8,651 bases of DNA from an uncultured Desulfuromonadales bacterium (GCA_947259685.1 CAMYNC010000147.1:1-8651); one strand, 5' to 3'. Shown: positions 1 to 7,113, counted from the stretch's first letter. Notes: generated by a model not told the origin, from the letters alone. Translations and numbers: made by a program.

Positions 1-1250
1 GTGGAGATCGCCGGAATTGTTGCGATACTTTTGATCCGCCCTAAATCGGTGGCCCTCATGATCATTTGCAGTCGATCCTGCACCCGCCGCGCTGCCTGAT
101 GGCCACCGGCAACATAAAAACTGAGAAGATGACCATAACGTTCCTGCAGTTTGCCATCGACTTCACTATCGACCAAACGCATGTAACGCTTGGCAACAGC
201 ATGCCCCGAATCGGTTTCCAAACCGGGATAGCTGACCGACTCTACCTGCGGATGAGCGGCTAGAATACAGGCAACCGACATTGTGCTGCGACTGAGCTGA
301 TCCATTTTCCAACGTAAACTGCGTAGCTCACTGAGTGCCATTAGCGCATTAAACGGAGACATACAGGGACCGTAATCACGCGCTGGCAGCAGCTTGACAT
401 AACTGGCAAAATCTCTACGCAGCTCTGCCGGCCCTACCCGGCTGGGGATATCATTGCGGGATATTAACGCGCCACCAATGCCGAACCCGCTGCTGGTTAT
501 GCTTTTACTGACCGAATGGATAACAATGTCGGCACCGTGACAGAGAGGACGGGTCAACGCTGGTGTCGCCAGAGTCGAATCGACCAATAGCGGCAGCTCG
601 TGCTGGTGGGCCAGCTTGGCCACCGCAGCAATATCGAAGACCCCCAGCACTGGATTGCTGGGAATTTCACCGAACAGAAAGCGGCTGTTTTCGTCGATCG
701 CCTCAACCCACTGATTGAGGTCGAGAGGGTCACGGATCCAACGGATTTCGATCCCCCGTTCCTTGCCGTAGCGCTCATCAAACAGCATGAAGGTGCCGCC
801 GTAGCATTTACTCGAGACGACAATATTCATCGGCCCCGTCCCTTCAAGAAAAGGATTGGTCGCCATAGCGATTGCCGCCATCCCGGATGAAGTGACATGG
901 GCGACAGTCTCACCGGCGAAGCCATAGCCTTCCAACAGGGCGAGAGTTTCCTCTAAGTAATGGAGGGTGGGATTAGCGATCCGGCTATATGCCCAGGCGG
1001 GAGCCAGGTAGGCAAGTGCTGCTTCCATGTGATCGCTGTTTTCGAAGTGCTGCGCCGAACTGAAGTAGCCCGGTTCGATGATACTCCCCTGGTTGGCCAG
1101 GGCTCCTTCGGCCCCGTAGAGTCCATGCACGGCAATAGTGTCGAAGCGCTTTTCACGCATTGCCTGGCGCTGCCGGGCCTGCGCCTTCAGCAATTGCTGA
1201 CCCTGGTCGACGTAACGCTGCACCCCTGCAGAGAACTGCTTTTGGGCCAT
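1..1250 (-). CDS. PLP-dependent Cys/Met metabolism enzyme (cystathionine gamma-synthase / O-acetylhomoserine sulfhydrylase-like), 3' end beyond window
   Basis: The reverse strand from 1250 to 1 is one open frame of 416 complete codons with no stop, so the C-terminus lies beyond the left edge. Visible fold-type I PLP features are YSR at residues 88-90 followed by NPT (phosphate contact from the partner subunit), SSGMAA at 121-126, Asp224 in LLVDST (pairs with the pyridine nitrogen) and Lys249 in HSVSKS (Schiff base). A late ATDLG segment at 400-404 is typical of the family, so perhaps 40-60 residues are missing. Members handle gamma-substituted amino acids (homoserine esters, cystathionine, methionine) in the cytoplasm; which reaction applies here cannot be told from sequence. 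The ATG at 1250 is chosen because GGAGG sits 6 bases upstream. This gives about 35 residues before the usual start of the family core (RFDTIAVHG); a second Met at residue 31 lacks a ribosome site. Confidence 0.93.
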   Translation of the reverse strand, partial: MAQKQFSAGVQRYVDQGQQLLKAQARQRQAMREKRFDTIAVHGLYGAEGALANQGSIIEPGYFSSAQHFENSDHMEAALAYLAPAWAYSRIANPTLHYLEETLALLEGYGFAGETVAHVTSSGMAAIAMATNPFLEGTGPMNIVVSSKCYGGTFMLFDERYGKERGIEIRWIRDPLDLNQWVEAIDENSRFLFGEIPSNPVLGVFDIAAVAKLAHQHELPLLVDSTLATPALTRPLCHGADIVIHSVSKSITSSGFGIGGALISRNDIPSRVGPAELRRDFASYVKLLPARDYGPCMSPFNALMALSELRSLRWKMDQLSRSTMSVACILAAHPQVESVSYPGLETDSGHAVAKRYMRLVDSEVDGKLQERYGHLLSFYVAGGHQAARRVQDRLQMIMRATDLGRIKSIATIPAIS

Positions 1251-1256
1251 TCGTTT

Positions 1257-1261
1257 CCTCC
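1257..1261 (-). promoter_or_regulatory. Ribosome binding site that fixes the PLP enzyme start
   Basis: GGAGG on the reverse strand, 6 bases before the ATG at 1250. It supports that start over Met31, which has no comparable motif, and so supports a genuine N-terminal extension. Confidence 0.75.
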
Positions 1262-1301
1262 GCCTGCAGTTTGAATTGAAGGAATCAGTGCATCACTTTA
1301 A

Positions 1302-1329
1302 ACTCTAGCCCGCAAACGGCCATTGGCAA
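1302..1329 (-). promoter_or_regulatory. Possible sigma-70 promoter for the PLP enzyme gene
   Basis: In the 111-base gap behind the diguanylate cyclase, the reverse strand carries TTGCCA (1324-1329, five of six consensus bases), a 16-base spacer and TAGAGT (1302-1307, four of six). The transcript would start near 1295 and have a leader of about 45 bases. No T-tract terminator for the upstream gene is visible in this gap, so read-through is also possible. Confidence 0.35.
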
Positions 1330-1361
1330 CTCCTTAGTGCCCTAGCGACCAGGATTTGTCG

Positions 1362-2624
1362 TCAGCCTGCTTGTCGAGGCTTATCATTGTTCAATTCGAT
1401 CCGGTTTCGCCCCAGCGCTTTGGCTCGGTAAAGGGCAATATCCGCACGTTTGAGCAGAGTTTCGGGACTGCTTTCTTCTGACAGTAAACTGGTAAGGCCG
1501 CCGCTGGCCGTCAGTTCGATCTGCTCCCCGCGATCCTTGCTCAACAGTTGTAGATCGGCCACCATCTGCCTGATCCGCTCACTTGTGACCCGGGCTTCGG
1601 AAATCGTCAGCCCGGGCAGGACAACAACGAATTCTTCACCGCCGAATCGGAAGAGTACATCGTAACTACGCATTGCCTGTTGCAGTGCCTTTGCCACAGC
1701 GACCAAAACCTTATCGCCGGAATCATGCCCGTAATTATCGTTAATTTTTTTGAAATGGTCGATATCGAGAACCAGACAAGAAAGTGGATGCTGCAAGCGA
1801 TCTGCCTTATTCACCTCGGCGGCCAGCAGTTCCATCCCATGACGACGGTTGTAGACCCCGGTCAATCCATCGGTGACCGCAAGCTTTTCGACTTTTCTAC
1901 GTGCATCGTTCAGCAATCGTACCAGCCGAATAATCAGCAGGCTTATGGTGACCACCAGACCAATAGTGACAACGATGCCGGAAAGACCGATGGCGACCAT
2001 ATTCCGTTGCAATTGATCCTGCAGTTCCTCAACCAGGATCGAAACACTGATCCCACCACGGATATCACCAACTTTGTAGCCCTGTTTTCGGTGACAGGTC
2101 AGACAAGACTCTTCGGTGATCAAGGGCGCCATGTAACGGAAGACCTGGGCTCCGTTTTTTTCCATAAAAGCAAACTCTTCCTGTTTGCCGCCGACAAAGG
2201 CCCGCAGGGCCTGGGTTTCAAATTCATCAGCTCGGTTTGACGGATTCAGCGGTCTCAGGCTGGTAATGTGAAATTTCATTCCAGCTTTTTGCCCAGCCAG
2301 CATGGATATCTCCCGGGTCATTGAGGCGGGATTTTTTTGCGTGTAAACCTTTCCGTCGCTGGTGTAGATATCCGGGTTTTCCAGGTAGGGATTTGATTCC
2401 ATTCCTGCAGTTTTCAGGACATAAACTCCACCGTGCTGCGCGTTCCAGGCACGGGTCAGAACAATCGACTGGAAATGGCTGCGGGCCTGGGAAAGGATGC
2501 TTTCGTGCAGCAGAGTTCGGGTGCGCAGGGCCAAACCGAAAAAGATCCCAAAAAGACCGGCCATCAAAACCAAAATGATCGTGACCAGGGAGAAGCGGAT
2601 ATTGATCTGTTGTATCGAAGACAT
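1362..2624 (-). CDS. Membrane diguanylate cyclase with periplasmic haem-c DUF3365-type sensor and GGDEF domain
   Basis: A 420-residue protein predicted to make cyclic di-GMP from two GTP. In order: a membrane segment at about 12-34; a periplasmic region of about 170 residues ending in a CxxCH haem-c motif at 174-178 (SCLTCH) inside a DUF3365/Tll0287-like ending (YKVGDIRGGISVSI); a second membrane segment at about 209-233; a short linker; and a GGDEF domain from about 248 to 412. The active site is complete: metal-binding DID at 287-289 and GGEEF at 328-332. The inhibitory I-site RSYD at 319-322 lies exactly five residues before GGEEF, so product feedback is expected. The layout suggests that a redox, gas or small-molecule signal at the periplasmic haem sets cyclase output; the signal is unknown. 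The ATG at 2624 has GAGG 5 bases upstream and lies behind a strong promoter. Confidence 0.95.
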   Translation of the reverse strand: MSSIQQINIRFSLVTIILVLMAGLFGIFFGLALRTRTLLHESILSQARSHFQSIVLTRAWNAQHGGVYVLKTAGMESNPYLENPDIYTSDGKVYTQKNPASMTREISMLAGQKAGMKFHITSLRPLNPSNRADEFETQALRAFVGGKQEEFAFMEKNGAQVFRYMAPLITEESCLTCHRKQGYKVGDIRGGISVSILVEELQDQLQRNMVAIGLSGIVVTIGLVVTISLLIIRLVRLLNDARRKVEKLAVTDGLTGVYNRRHGMELLAAEVNKADRLQHPLSCLVLDIDHFKKINDNYGHDSGDKVLVAVAKALQQAMRSYDVLFRFGGEEFVVVLPGLTISEARVTSERIRQMVADLQLLSKDRGEQIELTASGGLTSLLSEESSPETLLKRADIALYRAKALGRNRIELNNDKPRQAG

Positions 2625-2659
2625 ACAGGCCTCTAATGGACAGGAACAGCAGCCAGATA

Positions 2660-2688
2660 ATTATAGACACCTAATTACAATTCGTCAA
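2660..2688 (-). promoter_or_regulatory. Near-consensus sigma-70 promoter for the diguanylate cyclase
   Basis: On the reverse strand, TTGACG (2683-2688, five of six) and a perfect TATAAT (2660-2665) are separated by 17 bases in an AT-rich stretch. Transcription would begin near 2653, leaving a leader of about 29 bases before the ATG at 2624. The match is close enough to expect constitutive housekeeping expression. No clear operator palindrome overlaps it. Confidence 0.75.
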
Positions 2689-2892
2689 AATAAATATTCC
2701 ATAAGCAAATCATCAATTATCCCCAAGGAGCCTGAAATCGATTGGAAAGCAAGCGCCTCTCTCTTAAGCGGAGTCGACAAACAGTCCTCCCTGATGGGTT
2801 TCAACAAAGATAGCGCGGTTCTATTGCTCACAATCGGCCGCAGGAATATTTGAATGCGCTATAGTTTTCAAATAACCGAAAGGGTCCACTCC

Positions 2893-3654
2893 ATGGGAAA
2901 GAACACGATTGCGAACCACCGCGAATTTCTCAAAGACAGCCTGCGGTTGAAGATTAACTTCTATCTGACCGATCAGAACCAAGGGATTGAGCCGCCGCCG
3001 GTGCAAAAGCCGCCGCAGCCGGAGCAGGAGTTGGTCAGCTTACCGGGGCAGAATGAATGGCATGACTTTGCCGGCACCGATCTGCTCGATGCGATCAATC
3101 AGCGGCGCAGTCATCGGCGGTTTAAAGAAGAGTCGTTAAGTCTTGCCGAACTGGCGTTTCTGCTCTGGGCCAGCCAGGGCATCAAAGGAATCATCGGCCC
3201 CGGCAGCGCCCTGCGCACCGTTCCCTCGGCGGGCTGCCGACATGCGTTTGAAAGCTATCTGCTGGTCAGTAATGTTGCCGACCTTAAGCCGGGGCTCTAC
3301 CGCTACCTGCCGGTGGAGCATGCCTTAGTGCTGGAAAAATCAATCGGCAAAGACTTGCTGCAGCAAAGCCTGGCCCAAAGCACCTTGAATCAATCCTTTA
3401 TTGCAACGGCTCCGGTCTGTTTCGTATGGAGTACGCTTCCCTATCGCATGGAGTGGCGTTACCAGTTGGCCGCCCACCGCGTTATCCTGCTGGATGCCGG
3501 CCATCTCTGCCAGAATCTCTACTTGGCCTGCGAAGCGATCGGTTGTGGGATCTGCGCCATTGCGGCGTATGATCAGGACATGATGGATAAGCTGCTGGAC
3601 CTCGATGGCGAAGACGAATTCACCATCTACCTGGCCCCGGTGGGAAAGGTCTGA
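2893..3654 (+). CDS. SagB/ThcOx-type nitroreductase-family dehydrogenase (FMN-dependent)
   Basis: A nitroreductase-fold flavoprotein of the SagB type, 253 residues from the ATG at 2893. Family marks, numbered from an in-frame ATG at 2854 (13 residues earlier), are RRSHRRF at 84-90 (FMN phosphate contact), PSAGCRHAFESYL at 124-136, DAGHLCQNLYL at 214-224, GCGICAIAAYD at 230-240 and a terminal PVGK. A proline-rich linker lies at about 47-57. In peptide clusters SagB enzymes oxidise azolines to azoles, but no cyclodehydratase, docking protein or precursor peptide is present here, so this looks like the stand-alone form of unknown substrate. Start choice is uncertain. I prefer 2893 because the family core (REFLKDS) begins soon after it; the ATG at 2854 has AGGA 8 bases upstream and would add MRYSFQITERVHS. 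Cytoplasmic; no signal peptide seen. Confidence 0.9.
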   Translation: MGKNTIANHREFLKDSLRLKINFYLTDQNQGIEPPPVQKPPQPEQELVSLPGQNEWHDFAGTDLLDAINQRRSHRRFKEESLSLAELAFLLWASQGIKGIIGPGSALRTVPSAGCRHAFESYLLVSNVADLKPGLYRYLPVEHALVLEKSIGKDLLQQSLAQSTLNQSFIATAPVCFVWSTLPYRMEWRYQLAAHRVILLDAGHLCQNLYLACEAIGCGICAIAAYDQDMMDKLLDLDGEDEFTIYLAPVGKV

Positions 3655-3743
3655 ATAATATAACCTGAATCAGTAGATAATTCGGAGCATAAAAACCGTT
3701 AACGTCGAGGAACCATTTAAATACACCCGATGGGTCATGAAAC

Positions 3744-4379
3744 ATGGATCAGCGTTATTTCAAAGCGACCCAAATTGCCAACGTAACCACCCCGGCAGTT
3801 GGATTTATCCTGAGCGTCCCAGGACTGGTTGCCTTAATCTTGCAAGCCCTTAGAAATGGGAATGGCTACCATATCGCGAGCTTTAGCATCTTCGGCTTGA
3901 GCCTGGTCATCTCCTACGCGGTATTTACTCTGTATCATATCTTCAAATTTGATGCGCACCGGGCCAGGTTATTCAGAATACTTGACCATGCGACAATTTA
4001 TCTCCTCATCGCAGGAACCTATACGCCATTCACGCTTATTTTCCTGCGTGGTAACGGAGGCTGGACCTTATTTTCCATAGTCTGGGGAGTGGCCGTCTTG
4101 GGGATGATTTTAAAGATTTTTTTCGTCGATCGATTCAAGGTTCTGGGGCCACTGAGCTACCTGCTTCTGGGTTGGCTTATCGTCATTGCCATCAAGCCTG
4201 CGATCGAATTGATTCCCTCGGCAGGCTTGCAGCTGTTGCTGGCGGGCGGTCTCTTTTACAGTTTCGGGTTGATTTTTTACGCCTGGAAGCGGCTGCTCTT
4301 TCATCACGCGATCTGGCACCTTTTCGTCCTGGCAGGAAGCTGCTGCCATTATTCTGCTATCTATTATTACGCCATTTAA
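3744..4379 (+). CDS. HlyIII / PAQR-family integral membrane protein
   Basis: A 211-residue protein with about seven hydrophobic segments and the hallmarks of the hemolysin III family: TLYH at 62-65, LDHATIYLLIAGTYTPF at 80-96 and HAIWHLFVLAGS at 188-199. His65, His188 and His192 match the three zinc-binding histidines known in the PAQR superfamily. Bacterial members are often labelled haemolysins, but their physiological role (membrane lipid or fluidity control, possibly a hydrolase) is not settled. The length is normal. An in-frame TGA at 3738-3740 lies just upstream and no earlier start remains, so the ATG at 3744 is the start, although no good ribosome site precedes it. The gene lies 89 bases after the SagB-type gene on the same strand; co-transcription is possible but not shown. 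It looks more AT-rich than the operon to its right. Confidence 0.93.
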   Translation: MDQRYFKATQIANVTTPAVGFILSVPGLVALILQALRNGNGYHIASFSIFGLSLVISYAVFTLYHIFKFDAHRARLFRILDHATIYLLIAGTYTPFTLIFLRGNGGWTLFSIVWGVAVLGMILKIFFVDRFKVLGPLSYLLLGWLIVIAIKPAIELIPSAGLQLLLAGGLFYSFGLIFYAWKRLLFHHAIWHLFVLAGSCCHYSAIYYYAI

Positions 4380-4611
4380 CCTATTTAATGAATTGCTGGG
4401 CTTGTGGTCTGGCTCCAGTCCCCAGATACTGAAGCGAGGGGCCACTGCTGTTAAGATCGAAAATCAGCATCCCCCCAGAATTATTTCGGATCCACTTGAT
4501 GTACCTATACTCCCAAAGACTGGATTTTGCTGGCGACCTATCTGGAGTCATCTGACAACGAGTCAAAAGGCTGACTAAGCCCGCAGTCCGGGGCAGGTGC
4601 CCTTCCCAGAA
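4380..4611. other. Convergent intergenic gap, no supported gene
   Basis: This 232-base gap lies between the 3' ends of the HlyIII gene and the ABC permease gene. Two overlapping 61-codon frames exist, one per strand (4393-4578 forward, 4381-4566 reverse). Neither has a recognisable motif or clear ribosome site, so neither is called. Small hairpins are present: CTGGG/CCCAG at about 4397-4426 with an inner CTGG/CCAG, AGTCA/TGACT at 4561-4576 and GGGC/GCCC at 4591-4602. None is followed by a T-tract on either strand, so no intrinsic terminator is called. Confidence 0.6.
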
Positions 4612-5403
4612 TCAATGCAGAATCCGCTTGACCATCAGACGGATGGCTACCGGCAGCAGGATTGCACTTACAGCCAACAGATATAACAAACTCAACCACA
4701 GCCAGCCGCTCCAGATTTCCAATGCACAGCCACGAGCCAGCGCGACCAGATGGGTCAGCGGCAGCAGCTGGGCTACCCCTTGTGCCCAGCCAGGCAGGTT
4801 CTGCAGCGGAAAAAAGGTGCCGCTGAACAGGAACATCGGCGTGATACCGATAAAGATCGGCAGATTGAAATGCTCGATGCCTGGCACCAGCGCAGTACAG
4901 ATCATGCCGAAGGCAGCGAACAGCAGGCCGCCCAGCAGGGCCAGGGGGATCAGCAACAACGCGCCGGGATAATCGAACAGCCCGAACAGTGAAATCATCA
5001 GCCCCATCAGCAGGGTCGCAATCACCGCCTTGGTCGCCGCCCAGAGCATCTCGCCGAAGATAATCTCCTCCAGGTTCAGCGGGGTTGCCAGCAGCGCATC
5101 ATAGGTTTTCTGATAATACATCCGCACAAAACTGTTGTAGCTGCATTCAAAAAACGCATTGTACATGATAGCCACCGAAACCAGCGCCGGGGCAATAAAT
5201 TGGGTGTAAGAGACCGGCCGGCCAGCGAGTTGTAACTCACCGACCAGCACCGCCAGCCCCAAACCAAACGCCAGGATATAAAGCAGCGGTTCCAGCAAAG
5301 GTGGGATAAAAGAAATCTTCCAGTTTTTCCGGTAGATACCGAAATTTCGTTGCCAGACCCGCAGGCAACGCAGACTGATGGGAGCGAGGCGGGGCCGTTT
5401 CAT
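4612..5403 (-). CDS. ABC-2 type (NodJ-like) transporter permease
   Basis: A 263-residue membrane subunit of an ABC exporter. Six hydrophobic segments are visible at about 32-54, 66-86, 122-142, 146-170, 180-198 and 234-256. The cytoplasmic stretch YDALLATPLNLEEIIFGE at 101-118 and the SGTFFPLQNLPGW segment at 194-206 followed by LLPLTHLV are characteristic of the NodJ/DrrB-like ABC-2 permeases, which pair with one ATPase and act as dimers in the inner membrane. The ATG at 5401-5403 overlaps the TGA of the ATPase gene (ATGA), so the two are translationally coupled. It is the last gene of the operon. NodJ itself exports lipo-chitin oligosaccharides in rhizobia; relatives move drugs and lipids. 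Given the synthase upstream, a lipid-like polyketide is a plausible cargo, but that is inference. Confidence 0.94.
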   Translation of the reverse strand: MKRPRLAPISLRCLRVWQRNFGIYRKNWKISFIPPLLEPLLYILAFGLGLAVLVGELQLAGRPVSYTQFIAPALVSVAIMYNAFFECSYNSFVRMYYQKTYDALLATPLNLEEIIFGEMLWAATKAVIATLLMGLMISLFGLFDYPGALLLIPLALLGGLLFAAFGMICTALVPGIEHFNLPIFIGITPMFLFSGTFFPLQNLPGWAQGVAQLLPLTHLVALARGCALEIWSGWLWLSLLYLLAVSAILLPVAIRLMVKRILH

Positions 5404-6308
5404 TCGCGCAACTCCCTCCCCGTCAACTTCAGAAACAGATCCTCCAGCGATGCCGGGCGCAGAGTGCTGCCCTCAGCCCGCACCTTTTGGGTTAGGCGCA
5501 AAAACAACTCATCGCCATCATCCAGATAGACCAGCAACCGCTTGCCAAGATCCTCAACCCGGCAATTTTCTGCGTTGAGAAATTCACGCACCTGCGCATC
5601 AGGATCGACGATCTCCAGAACCGACTGACCGATATGTTCCTGCACCAGCTGCGCCGGCTGCCCTTCAATCAGAATTTGGCCGTGATCGATGATCAGCAAA
5701 CGATCGCAGAGGCGGGCCGCTTCTTCCATGTAATGGGTGGTCAACAGGATGGTGATCCCCTGCCCTTTCAGCTCGGCCAGTTTTTCCCACAGCAGCTGGC
5801 GACTCTGCGGATCGAGACCGGTGGTCGGTTCGTCAAGAATCACCAGATCGGGGTTGTTGACCAGGGCGCGGGCGAGCATCAGGCGACGCTTGAGACCGCC
5901 GGAGAGGATACGGACATTGTCGCTGGCGCGATTATCCAGGGCAAAGAATTGCAGCAGCTCGTCTGCGCGCCGTTCTGCCTCGCTTCTCGAAATCGAGAAA
6001 TAACGGGCATAACCGACCAGGTTCTGCCGCACGCTCAGGTCGGGATCGAGAGAGTCTTCCTGTTGGCAGATACCGACCCGCCGCTTGATCTCGCGGATAT
6101 GCTGATCGATATCCAGGCCAAAAACCGTTAATTGCCCGGCATCGCGTGGCGTGTAGCCATAGAGCATGCGGATGCTGGTGGTTTTCCCGGCGCCATTAGG
6201 TCCAAGCAGACCGAAACACTCGCCCTGGGCAATCTGAAAAGAGATCCCATCGACCGCAGCCAGCGGACCGAAGGATTTGCGCAGAGACTCGACCTGAAGA
6301 ATTGACAT
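5400..6308 (-). CDS. ABC transporter ATP-binding protein (NodI-like)
   Basis: The ATPase partner of the downstream permease, 302 residues from the ATG at 6308. All nucleotide-binding elements are present: Walker A GPNGAGKTT at 36-44, Q-loop around Gln82-Gln83, signature LSGGLKRR at 135-142, Walker B LVILDEP at 155-161 and the switch His192 in TTHYMEEA. The C-terminal region to LEDLFLKLTGREL at 288-300 is the extra domain seen in NodI/DrrA-type exporter ATPases. The open frame extends 22 codons further to 6374, but that extension overlaps the end of the dehydrogenase gene and has no family character. The start at 6308 gives the standard beginning MSILQVESLRKSFG and has AGGA 10 bases upstream. 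It begins 25 bases after the dehydrogenase gene ends. Confidence 0.95.
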   Translation of the reverse strand: MSILQVESLRKSFGPLAAVDGISFQIAQGECFGLLGPNGAGKTTSIRMLYGYTPRDAGQLTVFGLDIDQHIREIKRRVGICQQEDSLDPDLSVRQNLVGYARYFSISRSEAERRADELLQFFALDNRASDNVRILSGGLKRRLMLARALVNNPDLVILDEPTTGLDPQSRQLLWEKLAELKGQGITILLTTHYMEEAARLCDRLLIIDHGQILIEGQPAQLVQEHIGQSVLEIVDPDAQVREFLNAENCRVEDLGKRLLVYLDDGDELFLRLTQKVRAEGSTLRPASLEDLFLKLTGRELRE

Positions 6309-6333
6309 AAGAGAGACTTCCTGAGTTTGTCTG

Positions 6334-7080
6334 TCAGGCAGCAAAGCCGCCGTTGGCGCAAATCGTCTGGCCACTGATCCAACCCGCCTCTGCCGCAGCC
6401 AACAGGCTTACCGCATCGGCGATATCCTCGGGCGTCCCCAGGCGGCCGAAGGCAGCCATGGCGGCCAACTGGTTGATCTGCTGCTCCGACTTGCCATGCC
6501 GAAACAGCGCGGTGTCGGTCGGCCCGGGGGCCAGGCTGTTCACGGTAATCCCACGCGGTCCCAGCTCTTTGGCCAGCGACCGGGTCAACGACTCCAGCGC
6601 CCCTTTACTGGCGCCATACAGGGCGTAATTCGGCAGCATCACCCGGGTCACAGTCGAGGAGATATTGATGATTCGCCCACCGTCGGCCATTTTCTGCGCT
6701 GCCTGTTGGCAGGCAAAGAAAACCCCTTTGACGTTAATTGCAAACAGCTGCTCATAGTCAGCTTCGGTCAACTCGGCTACCGGTTTAAAGATTGCCATAC
6801 CGGCATTGTTCACCAGAATATCGAGCTGACCGAAATGATCGATGGTTTGCTCGAAGAGGACCTCGATCTGCTCAACCTTGCTCAGATCTGCCTGCACCGC
6901 CAGCGCCCTTCCACCTGATTCGGTGATTGCCCTTACCACCTCTTTAGCTTGTTCGGCCTGACGGACATAATTCACCACCACTGCGGCTCCCTGCCGGGCC
7001 AGCTTGAGGGCAATGGCCCGACCGATTCCTCGCGAGCCCCCGGTAACCAGGGCGGTTTTGCCTGCTAAGCTAGCTTCCAT
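6334..7080 (-). CDS. Short-chain dehydrogenase/reductase, FabG-like
   Basis: A classical SDR of 248 residues from the ATG at 7080. It has the Rossmann glycine motif TGGSRGIG at 13-20, NNAG at 91-94 and a full catalytic tetrad: Asn116, Ser142, Tyr155 and Lys159 (YGASK). A PGP(T) turn and the terminal GGF resemble 3-oxoacyl-ACP reductases. Such enzymes interconvert keto and hydroxy groups with NAD(P)H; the true substrate here is unknown. The open frame can begin at a GTG at 7089, but that GTG lies inside the ribosome site (AAAGGAG, ending at 7089) placed 8 bases before the ATG, so the ATG is chosen. It lies third in the operon, 33 bases after the methyltransferase gene. A tailoring step on the polyketide, or supply of a hydroxyacyl starter, would fit the context but is not proven. 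Confidence 0.93.
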   Translation of the reverse strand: MEASLAGKTALVTGGSRGIGRAIALKLARQGAAVVVNYVRQAEQAKEVVRAITESGGRALAVQADLSKVEQIEVLFEQTIDHFGQLDILVNNAGMAIFKPVAELTEADYEQLFAINVKGVFFACQQAAQKMADGGRIINISSTVTRVMLPNYALYGASKGALESLTRSLAKELGPRGITVNSLAPGPTDTALFRHGKSEQQINQLAAMAAFGRLGTPEDIADAVSLLAAAEAGWISGQTICANGGFAA

Positions 7081-7088
7081 AGGCGTCA

Positions 7089-7095
7089 CTCCTTT
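7089..7095 (-). promoter_or_regulatory. Ribosome binding site that fixes the SDR start
   Basis: AAAGGAG on the reverse strand, 8 bases before the ATG at 7080. Its last base is the G of the upstream in-frame GTG, which excludes that GTG as a sensible start and removes three residues from the longest reading. Confidence 0.7.
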
Positions 7096-7113
7096 CCGTA
7101 GTCGGTCAAAATT

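Noticed and set aside
1680..2240. Long forward-strand open frame of 186 codons
   Set aside because: It is antisense to the diguanylate cyclase, which has complete GGDEF and haem motifs; the forward translation shows no domain.
2824..2865. Promoter for the SagB-type gene (TTGCTC with TATTTG, or TATAGT alone)
   Set aside because: The first pair has a poor -10 and the second has no -35 at suitable spacing; neither is strong enough to call.
2854..2892. 13-residue N-terminal extension of the SagB-type protein from the ATG at 2854
   Set aside because: It has a passable AGGA 8 bases upstream, but the extra residues show no family character and the conserved core begins soon after the ATG at 2893. 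Kept only as an alternative start.
3697..3704. CGTTAACG palindrome upstream of the HlyIII gene as an operator
   Set aside because: Eight bases of self-complementarity occur by chance often, and no paired promoter hexamers are placed around it.
2893..4379. RiPP or azole-peptide cluster around the SagB-type gene
   Set aside because: The next gene is an HlyIII membrane protein, and no precursor, YcaO or E1-like protein is present in the window.
4561..4602. Hairpins just after the permease stop as an operon terminator
   Set aside because: The stems are only 4-5 base pairs and no run of T follows on the reverse strand, so an intrinsic terminator is not supported.
5634..6131. Long forward-strand open frame of 165 codons
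   Set aside because: It lies wholly antisense to the ABC ATPase, whose Walker A, signature and Walker B motifs show the reverse strand is the coding one.
6309..6374. 22-residue longer N-terminus for the ABC ATPase
   Set aside because: It overlaps the 3' end of the SDR gene by 41 bases and lacks family similarity; the ATG at 6308 gives the standard start.
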